Origin: Viridibacillus soli
Lineage (GTDB): Bacteria > Bacillota > Bacilli > Bacillales_A > Planococcaceae
Length of the DNA: 64,000 nt
Reading direction: 5' to 3'
Assembly (NCBI RefSeq): GCF_016612995.1
Contig: NZ_JAEOAH010000024.1
Span: forward strand, 1-64,000
Every line of letters begins with the position of its first letter. Position 1 is the first letter of the stretch. The notes beneath the pieces are model-generated. The model had not been told where the DNA came from, searched no databases, and worked only from the letters and a program-made list of their open reading frames with translations. Below are positions 26,138 through 39,394 of the stretch, piece after piece. A program made the translations under genes and the position numbers.

Positions 26138-27038
26138 ATTTAAATTGAGTCAGTAATGAGAAGAAGTTGTTGACGAAAGTTAAGAAAACTTGTTCAGAAG
26201 GTGCCAACTCACGATTGGTAGGTGAGATGATACCGACTGTTCTTGTGAATGTTGGAGCAGCTATAGGTAACTTTACAGTGTGTCTAGGTGTGGAATCATA
26301 AAAGGTGCTTTCTGGTAACAAGCTTACGCCAATTCCAGCAGCAACCAAACCTTTTAAAGCATCCATATCCTCCCCCTCAGTAGTGATTTTAGGTGTGAAC
26401 CCAACAGACTTACAAGCTTCAACAGCAACTTTATTTAAAATATAGCCTTCAGGGAAAAGGACGAAATCTTCATTACGTAAATCAGATAAATGAATGGATT
26501 CCTTTTTTGCTAATGAGTGAGTGGCTGGCAATAATGCTGCAATGTTTTCAGTAAATAAAATGGTCGTATTGATGGAATCGTCCTGTTGTGGAACTGGACC
26601 AAGGAAGGCTAAGTTTAACTCTCTATTTTTTACTGCATTTATCAAATAGCGATATGAGCCTTGGCGTAAATGGAAGGATACATTGGGATGTTCCTTTTTA
26701 AATGCCGAAATGACAGTTGGTAATAAGAAGCTGGCTAAGCTTGTAGGGAAGCCGATTTTAATCGTTCCTTTTTCGGGATCCAAATATTCATCGACTTGTT
26801 TTTTTGCAAAATCGATTGCTTGTAAGGCTGCAATGCTATGCTCGAGAAATATTTTACCAATAGGTGTTAGTTTGACGTTTCGACCTACTCGCTCAAACAG
26901 TTTTGTACCGAGTTCTTCTTCTAAATTGGCAATTTGACGACTTACCGCAGATTGAGCAATATGTAAATTTTCAGCAGCCTCTGAAATATGTTCGAGCTCC
27001 GCAACCTCGACAAAATAGCGTAATTGGCGTAGTTCCAT
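26136..27038 (-). CDS. gltC: LysR-type activator of gltAB
   Basis: 300 residues. N-terminal winged HTH (LEHISEAAENLHIAQSAVSRQIANLE, about 15-40) and a LysR effector domain. The start MELRQLRYFVEVAE and the GFPTSLASFLLPTVISAFK and LFPEGYILN stretches closely resemble B. subtilis GltC, and the gene is divergent from gltAB as there. GltC activates glutamate synthase in response to 2-oxoglutarate and is inhibited by glutamate; it also represses itself. The site at 27058-27072 fits a GltC box. Confidence 0.95.
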   Translation of the reverse strand: MELRQLRYFVEVAELEHISEAAENLHIAQSAVSRQIANLEEELGTKLFERVGRNVKLTPIGKIFLEHSIAALQAIDFAKKQVDEYLDPEKGTIKIGFPTSLASFLLPTVISAFKKEHPNVSFHLRQGSYRYLINAVKNRELNLAFLGPVPQQDDSINTTILFTENIAALLPATHSLAKKESIHLSDLRNEDFVLFPEGYILNKVAVEACKSVGFTPKITTEGEDMDALKGLVAAGIGVSLLPESTFYDSTPRHTVKLPIAAPTFTRTVGIISPTNRELAPSEQVFLTFVNNFFSLLTQFK

Positions 27039-27057
27039 CGTATGTCATCTCCTATTC

Positions 27058-27072
27058 ATCTAATTTTAAGAT
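27058..27072. promoter_or_regulatory. GltC-type operator box
   Basis: ATCTAATTTTAAGAT is a perfect dyad of the T-N11-A LysR form and close to the ATCT-N7-AGAT GltC boxes. It lies 20 bases from the gltC start and about 90 from gltA, in the shared intergenic region. Confidence 0.75.
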
Positions 27073-27160
27073 TAATAATATATAAATTATATATTGTTTA
27101 TATTAATTTGGGAAACTAAAATAAATTTAAGTCACTTTTAAGTGAAGAGGGGGGATTTAC

Positions 27161-30100
27161 ATGGCATTTCATCAACTTCCAACAGCACAGGGACTATACT
27201 CCCCACAATTCGAGCATGATGCCTGTGGTATTGGTTTATATGCTCATTTAAAAGGAAAAGCCACGCATGACATCGTGATGAAGGGTCTAGAAATGCTTTG
27301 TCGTCTTGATCACCGCGCAGGTCGAGGCAGCGACGGCAAAACGGGTGATGGTGCCGGTTTAATGGTGCAAATTCCGGATGCATTTTTCAGAGCCGTTTGT
27401 ACAGATTGGACGTTACCGGAAAAAGGACGCTACGGTGTCGGGATGTTATTTTTCACTCAAGATGATCATGAACGACAAAATATTGAGAATAAGTTGAATG
27501 AATTGATTGCTGAAGAGGGTCAAGAATTAGTAGGCTGGAGAACAGTTCCGATCAACATAGCTCCTTTAAGTGACACTGCTAAGGAAACAGCACCGGTTGT
27601 TCGCCAAGTGTTTATTAAAGGGGCTAATGTCAGTGATTCCCTTGCCTTTGAGCGAAAATTGTATCTCGTACGAAAGCAAACAGAGCACTGGGCAACAAAA
27701 AATGACAAGAAGTTTTATTGCGCAAGCTTTTCAAGTCAAACGATGGTTTTCAAAGGTTTGCTAACACCACAAGAAGTAGATACGTTTTACATGGATTTGC
27801 AAGATGAGCGCTTTACATCAGCATTTTCACTAGTTCACTCACGTTATAGCACGAACACATTCCCAAGTTGGGAACGCGCGCATCCAAATCGTTATATTAT
27901 TCATAACGGGGAAATAAATACATTACGTGGCAATATTAACTGGATGAAAGCACGTGAGCAACAATTTGTATCAGAAGCATTTGGGGATGATTTGGAAAAA
28001 CTTTTACCGATTGTTGACCAAAGTGGTAGTGATTCATCGATGCTTGATAACGCCTTTGAGTTTTTCGTTTTAGCAGGGCGCACGCCGGCTCATACAGCGA
28101 TGATGATGATACCAGAACCATGGACTGAAAATCCGCATATTTCAGAAGAGAAAAAAGCGTTTTATGCGTACCATAGCTGTTTAATGGAGCCTTGGGATGG
28201 GCCAACAGCGATTTGCTTTACAGATGGTAAGCAAATTGGTGCGATTTTGGACCGTAATGGTTTACGACCAGCGCGCTATTATGTCACAAAGGATGACTAC
28301 ATCATTTTCTCATCAGAAGTTGGTGTAGTAGATATAGAGGAAGAAAATGTCGCTTATAAAGAACGTTTAAGCCCGGGGAAAATGTTGCTTGTTGATTTAG
28401 AACAAGGAAGGATTATTTCAGATGAAGAACTAAAGTCAGATATGGCTGGGGGTCAGCCATACGCACGATGGTTAGAAGAAAACCTTGTGACTGTGAAGAC
28501 GAAAGAAGATCAGCCAGAGGATATGATGGATTTGTTATTCCGTCAAAAGGTTAATGGCTATACTTACGAAGATATTCACAAATATATTGTACCAATGGTA
28601 ACTGAGGGGAAAGATCCCATTGGTTCAATGGGGAATGATACACCGTTAGCGGTATTATCGGATCGCCCACAATCATTATTTAATTATTTTAAACAGCTGT
28701 TTGCGCAAGTAACGAATCCACCAATTGATTCGATCCGAGAGCATATTGTTACGTCGACGATGACGATGTTAGGTGCGGAAGGTGACTTGCTACAACCGAC
28801 GGCTAAAAATAGTCACCGTATATTTTTGGACACTCCTGTACTTACAAATAGTCAGCTGCAGCAATTAATCGCCAATAACGATGACTATTTCAAAAGTGTG
28901 CTATTGCACTTGGATTTTTCTGAAGATTTAGAAAACAACTTGAGTAGACTGACAAAAGAATCGGATGAAGCTATTTCAAATGGCGTGCAATTACTCGTCT
29001 TATCAGATCGTATCTTACATGCCGAAACGCCGACGTTACCCGTGTTACTTGCGGCAAGTAGTTTGCATCAGTATTTAGTAGGAACAGGCCAACGTACGAA
29101 GGTAAGTATTGTTGTAGAATCGGCAGAAGTACGAGAAGTACATCATTTCGCTGCATTAATTGGCTACGGCGTAGATGCGATTAACCCATATTTAGCATTT
29201 GCTTCAATTCATCAAGCCATTAAAGATGGACACCTTACACAAACATACGATGAGGCTGTTGCTAAATACACAAAAGCGATTGCAGATGGCGTTGTCAAAG
29301 TAATGTCTAAAATGGGGATTTCCACTGTTCAAAGTTACCGCGGGGCTCAAATTTTTGAAGCCGTAGGTATTAGTAAAGATGTTATTGCAAAATATTTCAC
29401 AGGTACAGCTTCGCAATTAAGTGGTATCGATTTAGAAACAATCGGGAAAGAGGCCCTTCGTAAGCATGTCGAAGCCGTGCAATCTACTGAGCAAGTATTG
29501 CAATCGGGTAGTGATTTTCAGTGGAGAAGTACGGGTGAGCATCATGCCTTCAATCCGAAGACAATTCATACATTACAATGGGCAGCGCGTAAAGGAGATA
29601 TTGGACTTTATAGACAATATGCTGAAATGGCGAATGAAGAGCGCATTGGTTTCTTACGTAATTTATTCTCATTCAAGAAAGCAGATCGTCGTATTCCGCT
29701 AGAAGAGGTAGAATCAGTTGCATCAATCGTCAAACGCTTTAAAACTGGTGCCATGTCATTTGGTTCTTTAAGTCAGGAAGCGCATGAAACGTTGGCAATT
29801 GCAATGAATAGATTAGGTGGTAAAAGTAATAGTGGTGAAGGCGGAGAACATCCGAGTCGTTATGAAGTCGATGCTAATGGGGATAACCGCCGCAGTGCAA
29901 TAAAGCAAATTGCTTCAGGGCGTTTCGGTGTAAAGAGCCATTATTTAGTGAATGCAGATGAACTGCAAATTAAAATGGCACAAGGGGCTAAGCCGGGTGA
30001 GGGTGGTCAATTACCTGGTAATAAAGTATATCCATGGGTAGCAGATGTCCGTGGTTCGACTACAGGTGTAGGTTTAATCTCACCACCACCTCATCATGAT

Positions 30101-31684
30101 ATATATTCAATTGAAGATATGGCTGAACTGATTCATGATTTAAAAAATGCCAATCGTCATGCACGTATTAGTGTGAAGCTTGTATCAAAAGCGGGGGTCG
30201 GTACAATCGCGGCGGGTGTTGCGAAAGGTGCTGCTGACGTTATTGTCGTTAGTGGTTATGACGGTGGTACAGGTGCTTCGCCAAAAACGAGTATTAAGCA
30301 TACAGGATTACCATGGGAGCTTGGTCTTGCGGAAGCGCATCAAACTTTAATGTTAAACGGTCTTCGTAATCGTGTCGTTTTAGAAACAGACGGTAAATTA
30401 ATGACAGGGAAAGATGTTGTAATGGCTGCTTTACTTGGTGCTGAAGAATTTGGTTTTGCAACCGCGCCGTTAATCGTTCTTGGTTGTGTAATGATGAGAG
30501 CGTGTCATTTGGATACGTGCCCAGTCGGTATTGCCACTCAAAATCCAGAACTTCGTGCTAAGTTTATGGGGACTGCCGATCATGTAGTCAATTTCATGCA
30601 ATTTGTTGCTGAAGAAGTACGTGAGCATATGTCAATGTTAGGTTTCCGTACGATGGAAGAGATGATTGGTCGCACAGATGTATTACAAATTAGCGACCGT
30701 GCTTTGTCTCATTGGAAGGCAGGTCAATTAGATCTTTCAGCTTTATTGTACCAACCAAAAGGACCTCGCACACATCAGGTAATGCAAGATCATAATATCG
30801 ATGAATCACTTGATTTACGTAAAATTCTTGGAGCAGTTGAAAAAGCGATTACAGATGAAAAACCTATTGAACTACATTATCCGATTAAAAATACAGACCG
30901 TGTTGTCGGTACAATCATCGGTAGTGAAATTTCGAAGCGTTATGGTGAAAAAGGTTTGATTGACGATACAATTTCTCTATATTTCACAGGTTCAGCTGGT
31001 CAAAGTTTTGGTGCATTTATTCCCAATGGGATGTCGATGTATGTAAATGGTGATGCGAACGATTACTTCGGTAAAGGATTATCTGGCGGTAAAGTCGTTG
31101 TCAAAGCACCTATTAAGGGCGCTGCCGAGAAAAATGTTATTGCTGGTAACGTTTGCTTATACGGTGCGACGAGTGGTAAAGCATTTATCAATGGCCGAGC
31201 TGGAGAACGCTTTGCAGTACGGAATAGTGGTGCGGATGTCGTTGTTGAAGGAATCGGTGACCATGGTTGTGAATATATGACTGGCGGCCATGTCGTTATT
31301 TTGGGGTATGTTGGTAAAAACTTTGGGGCAGGGATGTCAGGTGGTATTGCATACGTTCTTGTGGAAGATGAAAAGTCTTTCAAAGAAAAATGTAATATGG
31401 AAATAATCGGTTTTGAGGATTTAGATAATGAAGAGGAAGCAGCGTATGTCCATGTATTACTAGAAGAACATATTCATCATACAAATAGCTCTTATGCGAA
31501 AGCGATTATAAATGATTGGACACAATCTGTAGCGAAATTCGTGAAAGTTGTACCAGCAGATTATAAGAAAATGCTCAATCGTATTAGTGATTTTAAAGCG
31601 CAAGGTTTATCTGCAGATGATGCGGCAATGAAAGCATTTTTGGCTACTTCTAAAAAAAAGACAGTAGTGCTTTCCAATAAATAA
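27161..31684 (+). CDS. gltA: glutamate synthase [NADPH] large subunit
   Basis: 1507 residues, normal length. The short propeptide ends before Cys22 in EHDACGIGLY, the Ntn-hydrolase nucleophile of the glutaminase domain. The central and FMN-binding synthase domains follow (GGKSNSGEGGEHPSRY; SVKLVSKAGVGTIAAGVAKG), then the 3Fe-4S cysteines CVMMRACHLDTCPVG (about 1110) and the C-terminal beta-helix GXGXXG-rich domain. Converts glutamine and 2-oxoglutarate to two glutamates. Operon with gltB 17 bases downstream; GAGGGGGGA before the ATG. Confidence 0.98.
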   Translation: MAFHQLPTAQGLYSPQFEHDACGIGLYAHLKGKATHDIVMKGLEMLCRLDHRAGRGSDGKTGDGAGLMVQIPDAFFRAVCTDWTLPEKGRYGVGMLFFTQDDHERQNIENKLNELIAEEGQELVGWRTVPINIAPLSDTAKETAPVVRQVFIKGANVSDSLAFERKLYLVRKQTEHWATKNDKKFYCASFSSQTMVFKGLLTPQEVDTFYMDLQDERFTSAFSLVHSRYSTNTFPSWERAHPNRYIIHNGEINTLRGNINWMKAREQQFVSEAFGDDLEKLLPIVDQSGSDSSMLDNAFEFFVLAGRTPAHTAMMMIPEPWTENPHISEEKKAFYAYHSCLMEPWDGPTAICFTDGKQIGAILDRNGLRPARYYVTKDDYIIFSSEVGVVDIEEENVAYKERLSPGKMLLVDLEQGRIISDEELKSDMAGGQPYARWLEENLVTVKTKEDQPEDMMDLLFRQKVNGYTYEDIHKYIVPMVTEGKDPIGSMGNDTPLAVLSDRPQSLFNYFKQLFAQVTNPPIDSIREHIVTSTMTMLGAEGDLLQPTAKNSHRIFLDTPVLTNSQLQQLIANNDDYFKSVLLHLDFSEDLENNLSRLTKESDEAISNGVQLLVLSDRILHAETPTLPVLLAASSLHQYLVGTGQRTKVSIVVESAEVREVHHFAALIGYGVDAINPYLAFASIHQAIKDGHLTQTYDEAVAKYTKAIADGVVKVMSKMGISTVQSYRGAQIFEAVGISKDVIAKYFTGTASQLSGIDLETIGKEALRKHVEAVQSTEQVLQSGSDFQWRSTGEHHAFNPKTIHTLQWAARKGDIGLYRQYAEMANEERIGFLRNLFSFKKADRRIPLEEVESVASIVKRFKTGAMSFGSLSQEAHETLAIAMNRLGGKSNSGEGGEHPSRYEVDANGDNRRSAIKQIASGRFGVKSHYLVNADELQIKMAQGAKPGEGGQLPGNKVYPWVADVRGSTTGVGLISPPPHHDIYSIEDMAELIHDLKNANRHARISVKLVSKAGVGTIAAGVAKGAADVIVVSGYDGGTGASPKTSIKHTGLPWELGLAEAHQTLMLNGLRNRVVLETDGKLMTGKDVVMAALLGAEEFGFATAPLIVLGCVMMRACHLDTCPVGIATQNPELRAKFMGTADHVVNFMQFVAEEVREHMSMLGFRTMEEMIGRTDVLQISDRALSHWKAGQLDLSALLYQPKGPRTHQVMQDHNIDESLDLRKILGAVEKAITDEKPIELHYPIKNTDRVVGTIIGSEISKRYGEKGLIDDTISLYFTGSAGQSFGAFIPNGMSMYVNGDANDYFGKGLSGGKVVVKAPIKGAAEKNVIAGNVCLYGATSGKAFINGRAGERFAVRNSGADVVVEGIGDHGCEYMTGGHVVILGYVGKNFGAGMSGGIAYVLVEDEKSFKEKCNMEIIGFEDLDNEEEAAYVHVLLEEHIHHTNSSYAKAIINDWTQSVAKFVKVVPADYKKMLNRISDFKAQGLSADDAAMKAFLATSKKKTVVLSNK

Positions 31685-31701
31685 TGGAGGAGGAGTTCTA
31701 G

Positions 31702-33183
31702 ATGGGAAAACCAACTGGATTTATGGAATATAATCGAGAAAAAACGAAGGAACAACTACCACTAGAGCGCATTAAGAATTGGAAAGAATATGCTTCTAGA
31801 TTAACCGATGAAGCTCTTCAAATCCAAGGGGCTAGATGTATGGATTGCGGTACGCCATTTTGTCATATGGGTATTGAAATTCGTGGAACAGCTGCGGGTT
31901 GTCCGATTAATAATGTAATCCCAGAGTGGAATGATTTAGTGTATCGCGGCAAATGGCAAGAAGCACTAGAACGTTTATTACTCACAAATAACTTCCCGGA
32001 ATTTACAGGGCGCGTTTGTCCAGCTCCTTGTGAGGGATCTTGTACATTAGCAATTACAGACCCTGCAGTCGCTATTAAAAGTATCGAACGAACTATTATA
32101 GATAAAGGATTTGAAAATGGCTGGATTCAACCGCGTGTTCCAACGTTCCGTACGGGAAAAAGGATAGCTGTTATTGGATCTGGCCCTGCAGGACTTGCTG
32201 CAGCGGATCAATTAAACCAATCAGGACACTCTATCACAATTTATGAACGTGCAGACCGTGCAGGCGGCTTACTAATGTATGGTATTCCAAATATGAAACT
32301 TGAAAAGGAAGTTGTAGAGCGTAGGATTCAACTGTTAATGGAGGAAGGAATAGAGTTTGTCTTAAACACTGAGATTGGTAAGGATATTACTGCAGAGCAG
32401 TTAAAAGCCGAAAATGATGCTGTTATTCTTTGTACAGGTGCAACAAAGCAACGTGCACTCCATATGGACGGAAGCGAGTCAGAAGGGGTTCATTTGGCAA
32501 TGGACTATTTAACTTCTACAACGAAAAGTTTACTCGATTCAAATTTTGTAGATGGTCAATTTCTAAATACAGAGGGTAAAGATGTAATTGTAATTGGTGG
32601 TGGGGATACAGGTGCTGACTGTGTCGCTTCAGCAATACGCCAAAATTGCAATAGCGTCGCTCAATTCGGCAAGCACCCACAGTTACCGATGAACCGGGCG
32701 GATAATAATTTATGGCCGACAGATCCTCATATTTATAAATTGGATTATGCTTATGCTGAAGCTGATGTAAAGTATGGCAAAGATCCACGAGAGTATTGCA
32801 TCCAGACAAAGAAAATTGTGGCGGATGATGGGGGGCGTGTGAAAGAATTGCATACAATCCAAATGAATAAAATTATTAATGAGGAAGGATATACGTATTT
32901 TGAAGAAGTAGCGGGCACGGAAAAAATATGGCCTGCACAATTCGTTTTTGTCGCAATTGGCTTTGAAGGTGTAGAACATGCACTGCCGGAACAATTCGGT
33001 ATTAAAGTAACGAATAATAAAATAGCAGCATCAGCTAATAACTATGCGACAAATATAGAAGGTGTATTTGCTGCTGGTGATGCACGTAAAGGTCAAAGTT
33101 TAATCGTTTGGGCGATTAAAGAAGGTCGCGGCGTTGCAGAAAGTGTTCATGCTTATTTAGCAGAACATGCCATTGCACAATAA
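31702..33183 (+). CDS. gltB: glutamate synthase [NADPH] small subunit
   Basis: 493 residues. N-terminal Fe-S cysteines CMDCGTPFC, GCPINN and CPAPCEGSC coordinate two 4Fe-4S clusters; a FAD site GSGPAGLAAA (about 155) and a NADPH site GGGDTGADC (about 297) follow. Passes electrons from NADPH to the FMN of GltA. GGAGGAGG before the ATG. Confidence 0.98.
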   Translation: MGKPTGFMEYNREKTKEQLPLERIKNWKEYASRLTDEALQIQGARCMDCGTPFCHMGIEIRGTAAGCPINNVIPEWNDLVYRGKWQEALERLLLTNNFPEFTGRVCPAPCEGSCTLAITDPAVAIKSIERTIIDKGFENGWIQPRVPTFRTGKRIAVIGSGPAGLAAADQLNQSGHSITIYERADRAGGLLMYGIPNMKLEKEVVERRIQLLMEEGIEFVLNTEIGKDITAEQLKAENDAVILCTGATKQRALHMDGSESEGVHLAMDYLTSTTKSLLDSNFVDGQFLNTEGKDVIVIGGGDTGADCVASAIRQNCNSVAQFGKHPQLPMNRADNNLWPTDPHIYKLDYAYAEADVKYGKDPREYCIQTKKIVADDGGRVKELHTIQMNKIINEEGYTYFEEVAGTEKIWPAQFVFVAIGFEGVEHALPEQFGIKVTNNKIAASANNYATNIEGVFAAGDARKGQSLIVWAIKEGRGVAESVHAYLAEHAIAQ

Positions 33184-33193
33184 TAGAATGTCG

Positions 33194-33220
33194 AAAAAAG
33201 CCTGTTTACAGGCTTTTTTT
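33194..33220 (+). terminator. terminator of gltAB
   Basis: AAAAAAGCCTG / CAGGCTTTTTTT stem-loop. Confidence 0.9.
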
Positions 33221-33452
33221 ATTGCTAAAAAGATCAATGTATAGCAATCAATTAAACAGGACACGATAATATTTGTTGATAGAATGTGTCGGAAATACAT
33301 AAATTCACAGAAAAATAAGGTTATCACTACGATAGGAGTGAAATCGATTCTCAATTAGGGTATCTGAATTGAAAATGAATTTATTTTTAATAAATAGCAA
33401 AAAATTGCTTGGTTACTAGATAAAAACCTATTGAATATCAGCTGTTTACAGC

Positions 33453-33471
33453 GAGAATGAGAATTAGTTTC
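33453..33471. promoter_or_regulatory. candidate Fur-type box upstream of suf
   Basis: GAGAATGAGAATTAGTTTC matches 14 of 19 positions of the classical GATAATGATAATCATTATC Fur consensus and ends 7 bases before the likely -35. This is by-eye scoring; binding is not established. The rest of 33221-33452 shows no gene. Confidence 0.4.
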
Positions 33472-33478
33472 AAAAGAT

Positions 33479-33507
33479 TTGCAAGCCACTTCTTTTTAAG
33501 TTAAGAT
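33479..33507 (+). promoter_or_regulatory. sigma-A promoter of sufCDSUB
   Basis: TTGCAA and TAAGAT separated by 17 bases, about 60 bases before sufC. Confidence 0.55.
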
Positions 33508-33568
33508 TAGAATGATATTAAATTAGAAATGGGTAACCATTCATTGAACTTTAAATGGAGGTAATGAA

Positions 33569-34351
33569 ATGTCAACATTAGTAATCACAGATCTTCATGT
33601 CGAAATTGACGGAAAAGAGATTTTAAAGGGTGTAAATTTAACACTCAATACAAACGAAATCCATGCAATCATGGGTCCAAATGGTACGGGTAAATCTACA
33701 TTAGCATCTGCTATTATGGGTCATCCAAAATATGAAGTAACTTCAGGTTCTATCATGTTAGATGGCGAAGATGTACTTGAAATGGAAGTAGACGAACGCG
33801 CTCAAGCTGGTCTTTTCCTTGGTATGCAGTACCCATCAGAAATTTCAGGTGTAACGAATGCTGACTTCTTACGTTCTGCTATTAACGCACGCCGTGAAGA
33901 AGGCGATGAAATTTCATTGATGAAATTCATCCGTGAATTAGACAAGAAAATGGAATTCCTTGAAATGGATCTAGATATGGCTCAACGCTACTTAAATGAA
34001 GGTTTCTCTGGCGGTGAGAAAAAACGTAACGAAATTCTTCAATTAATGATGATTAAACCGAAATTTGCTATCTTAGATGAAATTGACTCTGGTCTTGATA
34101 TCGATGCATTAAAAGTTGTTTCTAAAGGAATCAACGAAATGCGTGGAGAAGGCTTTGGATGCTTAATGATCACTCACTACCAACGACTACTTAACTACAT
34201 CACTCCAGACCAAGTACACGTTATGATGCAAGGTAAAGTCGTGAAATCTGGTGGCGCTGAATTAGCTCATAAACTTGAAGCTGAAGGTTATGACTGGATT
34301 AAACAAGAATTAGGCATTGAAGACGAAGAAACTGCTGAACAAGAAGCATAA
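33569..34351 (+). CDS. sufC: Fe-S cluster assembly ATPase
   Basis: 260 residues, ABC ATPase without membrane partner: Walker A MGPNGTGKST (35-44), signature SGGEKKRNEI (about 149), Walker B AILDEIDSGLD. Forms the SufBC2D scaffold complex that builds clusters delivered as sulfide by SufS/SufU. First gene of sufCDSUB; GGAGGTAATGAA before the ATG. Confidence 0.97.
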   Translation: MSTLVITDLHVEIDGKEILKGVNLTLNTNEIHAIMGPNGTGKSTLASAIMGHPKYEVTSGSIMLDGEDVLEMEVDERAQAGLFLGMQYPSEISGVTNADFLRSAINARREEGDEISLMKFIRELDKKMEFLEMDLDMAQRYLNEGFSGGEKKRNEILQLMMIKPKFAILDEIDSGLDIDALKVVSKGINEMRGEGFGCLMITHYQRLLNYITPDQVHVMMQGKVVKSGGAELAHKLEAEGYDWIKQELGIEDEETAEQEA

Positions 34352-34368
34352 GAAGGAGGACGAGCAGA

Positions 34369-37338
<2,970 letters not shown>

Positions 37339-37366
37339 TTAATGAACTCTGAACGGAGGAGAAACG

Positions 37367-38764
37367 ATGGCTAAAAAAATGCCTGAAATTGGCGATTACA
37401 AGTATGGATTCCATGACAAGGACGTATCTATTTTCCGTTCAAAACGTGGTTTAACTGCTGATATCGTTAAAGAAATTTCTAAAATAAAAAATGAGCCTCA
37501 ATGGATGTTAGATTTTCGTCTAAAATCACTTGAGATTTTCTATGAAAAACCAATGCCTCAATGGGGTGGCGATCTATCTGAGTTAAACTTCGATGAAATT
37601 ACGTATTATGTAAAACCATCTGAAGCAACTCAAAAATCTTGGGATGAAGTACCAGCTGAAATCAAAGAAACTTTTGATAAACTAGGTATTCCTGAAGCAG
37701 AACAAAAATACCTTGCGGGTGTTTCTGCACAATACGAATCTGAAGTTGTTTACCATAACATGAAGCAAGAACTTGAAGATATGGGTGTTGTCTTTAAAGA
37801 CACAGACTCAGCACTTCGTGAAAACGAAGATCTTTTCAGAGAGTACTTCGGTAAAACAATTCCATCACAAGACAACAAATTCTCTGCACTTAACTCTGCA
37901 GTATGGTCTGGTGGTTCGTTCATCTACGTACCAAAAGGTGTGAAATTAGAAACACCTCTACAAGCGTACTTCCGTATTAACTCTGAAAACATGGGTCAAT
38001 TCGAGCGTACACTTATTATCGTTGATGAAGGTGCAAGCGTACACTACGTAGAAGGTTGTACAGCACCAGTTTATACAACAAGCTCTCTACACAGTGCTGT
38101 TGTTGAAATCATCATCAAAAAAGATGCATATTGCCGTTATACAACAATCCAAAACTGGGCTAACAACGTGTATAACCTAGTTACAAAACGTGCAGTATGC
38201 GATGCTAACGCTACAATGGAATGGATTGATGGTAACATCGGTTCTAAAGTAACAATGAAATACCCAGCATGTATCCTTAAAGGTGAAGGTGCTCGTGGTA
38301 TGACTCTATCAATTGCCATTGCAGGTCGTGGTCAAAACCAAGATACTGGTGCGAAAATGATTCACTTAGCACCAAACACATCTTCTACAATCGTTTCAAA
38401 ATCAATTTCTAAACATGGTGGTAATGTAACTTACCGTGGACAAGTGAAATTTGGTAAAAAAGCGATTAATGCACGTGCGAATATCGAATGCGATACATTA
38501 ATCATGGATAACGAATCTACTTCTGATACAATTCCATACAATGAAGTGATGAATGACCAAATCTCTTTAGAGCATGAAGCAAAAGTTTCAAAAGTATCTG
38601 AAGAGCAATTATTCTACTTGATGAGCCGCGGTGTTTCTGAGCAAGAAGCAACAGAAATGATCGTAATGGGCTTCATCGAGCCATTTACAAAAGAACTTCC
38701 AATGGAATATGCAGTAGAAATGAACCGTCTTATCAAGTTTGAGATGGAAGGTAGTATCGGATAA
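37367..38764 (+). CDS. sufB: Fe-S cluster assembly protein SufB
   Basis: 465 residues, highly conserved SufB with [39 protein letters not shown]-like core and [21 protein letters not shown] near the end. Core scaffold with SufC and SufD. AACGGAGGAG before the ATG. No clear terminator follows within 60 bases; a decayed mobile region begins right after. Confidence 0.97.
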   Translation: MAKKMPEIGDYKYGFHDKDVSIFRSKRGLTADIVKEISKIKNEPQWMLDFRLKSLEIFYEKPMPQWGGDLSELNFDEITYYVKPSEATQKSWDEVPAEIKETFDKLGIPEAEQKYLAGVSAQYESEVVYHNMKQELEDMGVVFKDTDSALRENEDLFREYFGKTIPSQDNKFSALNSAVWSGGSFIYVPKGVKLETPLQAYFRINSENMGQFERTLIIVDEGASVHYVEGCTAPVYTTSSLHSAVVEIIIKKDAYCRYTTIQNWANNVYNLVTKRAVCDANATMEWIDGNIGSKVTMKYPACILKGEGARGMTLSIAIAGRGQNQDTGAKMIHLAPNTSSTIVSKSISKHGGNVTYRGQVKFGKKAINARANIECDTLIMDNESTSDTIPYNEVMNDQISLEHEAKVSKVSEEQLFYLMSRGVSEQEATEMIVMGFIEPFTKELPMEYAVEMNRLIKFEMEGSIG

Positions 38765-38846
38765 AAGTCCGATAACTCTTGATGTATAAGGATTTGCGAG
38801 GTGTTGAATCGGTAAAGAAAATCGATTGTGCCGATTTCGTGCCGAT

Positions 38847-39020
38847 TCAAATTTTGTTCTTAACGTAGGAGGCGAACTTTTTGAGTTCGTCTTCTTCTAT
38901 TTTTTCAGTGATATACAAGTACGTGTCTGACGTTGTTTTAATTGTTTTGTGTCCAAGTTTTTGGGGAAAATATTTAGATAAGAATTCTGCTGTTTCATCA
39001 GTTGAAAATATTGAATTGTT
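38847..39020 (-). pseudogene. tyrosine recombinase (phage integrase) C-terminal relic
   Basis: Read on the minus strand, the end of this region gives KLGHKTIKTTSDTYLYITEK, then EEDELKKFASYVKNKI and a stop. LGHxxIxTTxxTYxxIT is the box around the catalytic Tyr of tyrosine recombinases. About 25 residues precede it in frame (ETAEFLSKYFP) but the usual HxLRHT box is missing, so the gene is a truncated relic. It lies 82 bases after sufB, facing it. Confidence 0.7.
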
Positions 39021-39149
39021 ACAAAAAATAAAATGAAAATGTAAAATATATGTTAGTGAAATAGATATATATATATCATTAAAAGTAATTAATTATAGAG
39101 ATGTCAGAGTGATAAATCAAATAAAAGACCGGTTTCTTCATTGTTAGAT

Positions 39150-39281
39150 ATGAAAAAGGTAAGTGAGTATTTCAGTGACCCGACTGTCACAAGACCAGGC
39201 AATGATGATGTATTTCGCTATGTTAATCAAGCGTTAAAAACACAGGTAGAAAAATTAATTATTAATCATATAAACAAATAA
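39150..39281 (+). CDS. small ORF of unknown function in the decayed lysogeny module
   Basis: 43 codons (start MKKVSEYFSDPTVTR, end EKLIINHINK) with the frame open about 50 bases further upstream and no convincing RBS. A terminator follows immediately, suggesting it is the end of a formerly longer gene. I do not recognise the family. Confidence 0.3.
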   Translation: MKKVSEYFSDPTVTRPGNDDVFRYVNQALKTQVEKLIINHINK

Positions 39282-39317
39282 CCAAGCGCTCATAAAAGAT
39301 GAGTACTTGGTCATTTT
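39281..39317 (+). terminator. terminator after the small ORF
   Basis: ACCAAG-CTCAT / ATGAG-CTTGGT stem with two internal mismatches, then CATTTTTAA. Confidence 0.65.
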
Positions 39318-39394
39318 TAATTGTAAATATAAAAAGCCACTCAGTGAGTGACCTTTGGTGTGCCTTCCACAATATTTAGTGTGGAGGGTATTAC

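Noticed and set aside
28971-31383. Several antisense ORFs inside gltA
   Set aside because: Shadow frames of a strongly conserved gene, without RBS or family resemblance.
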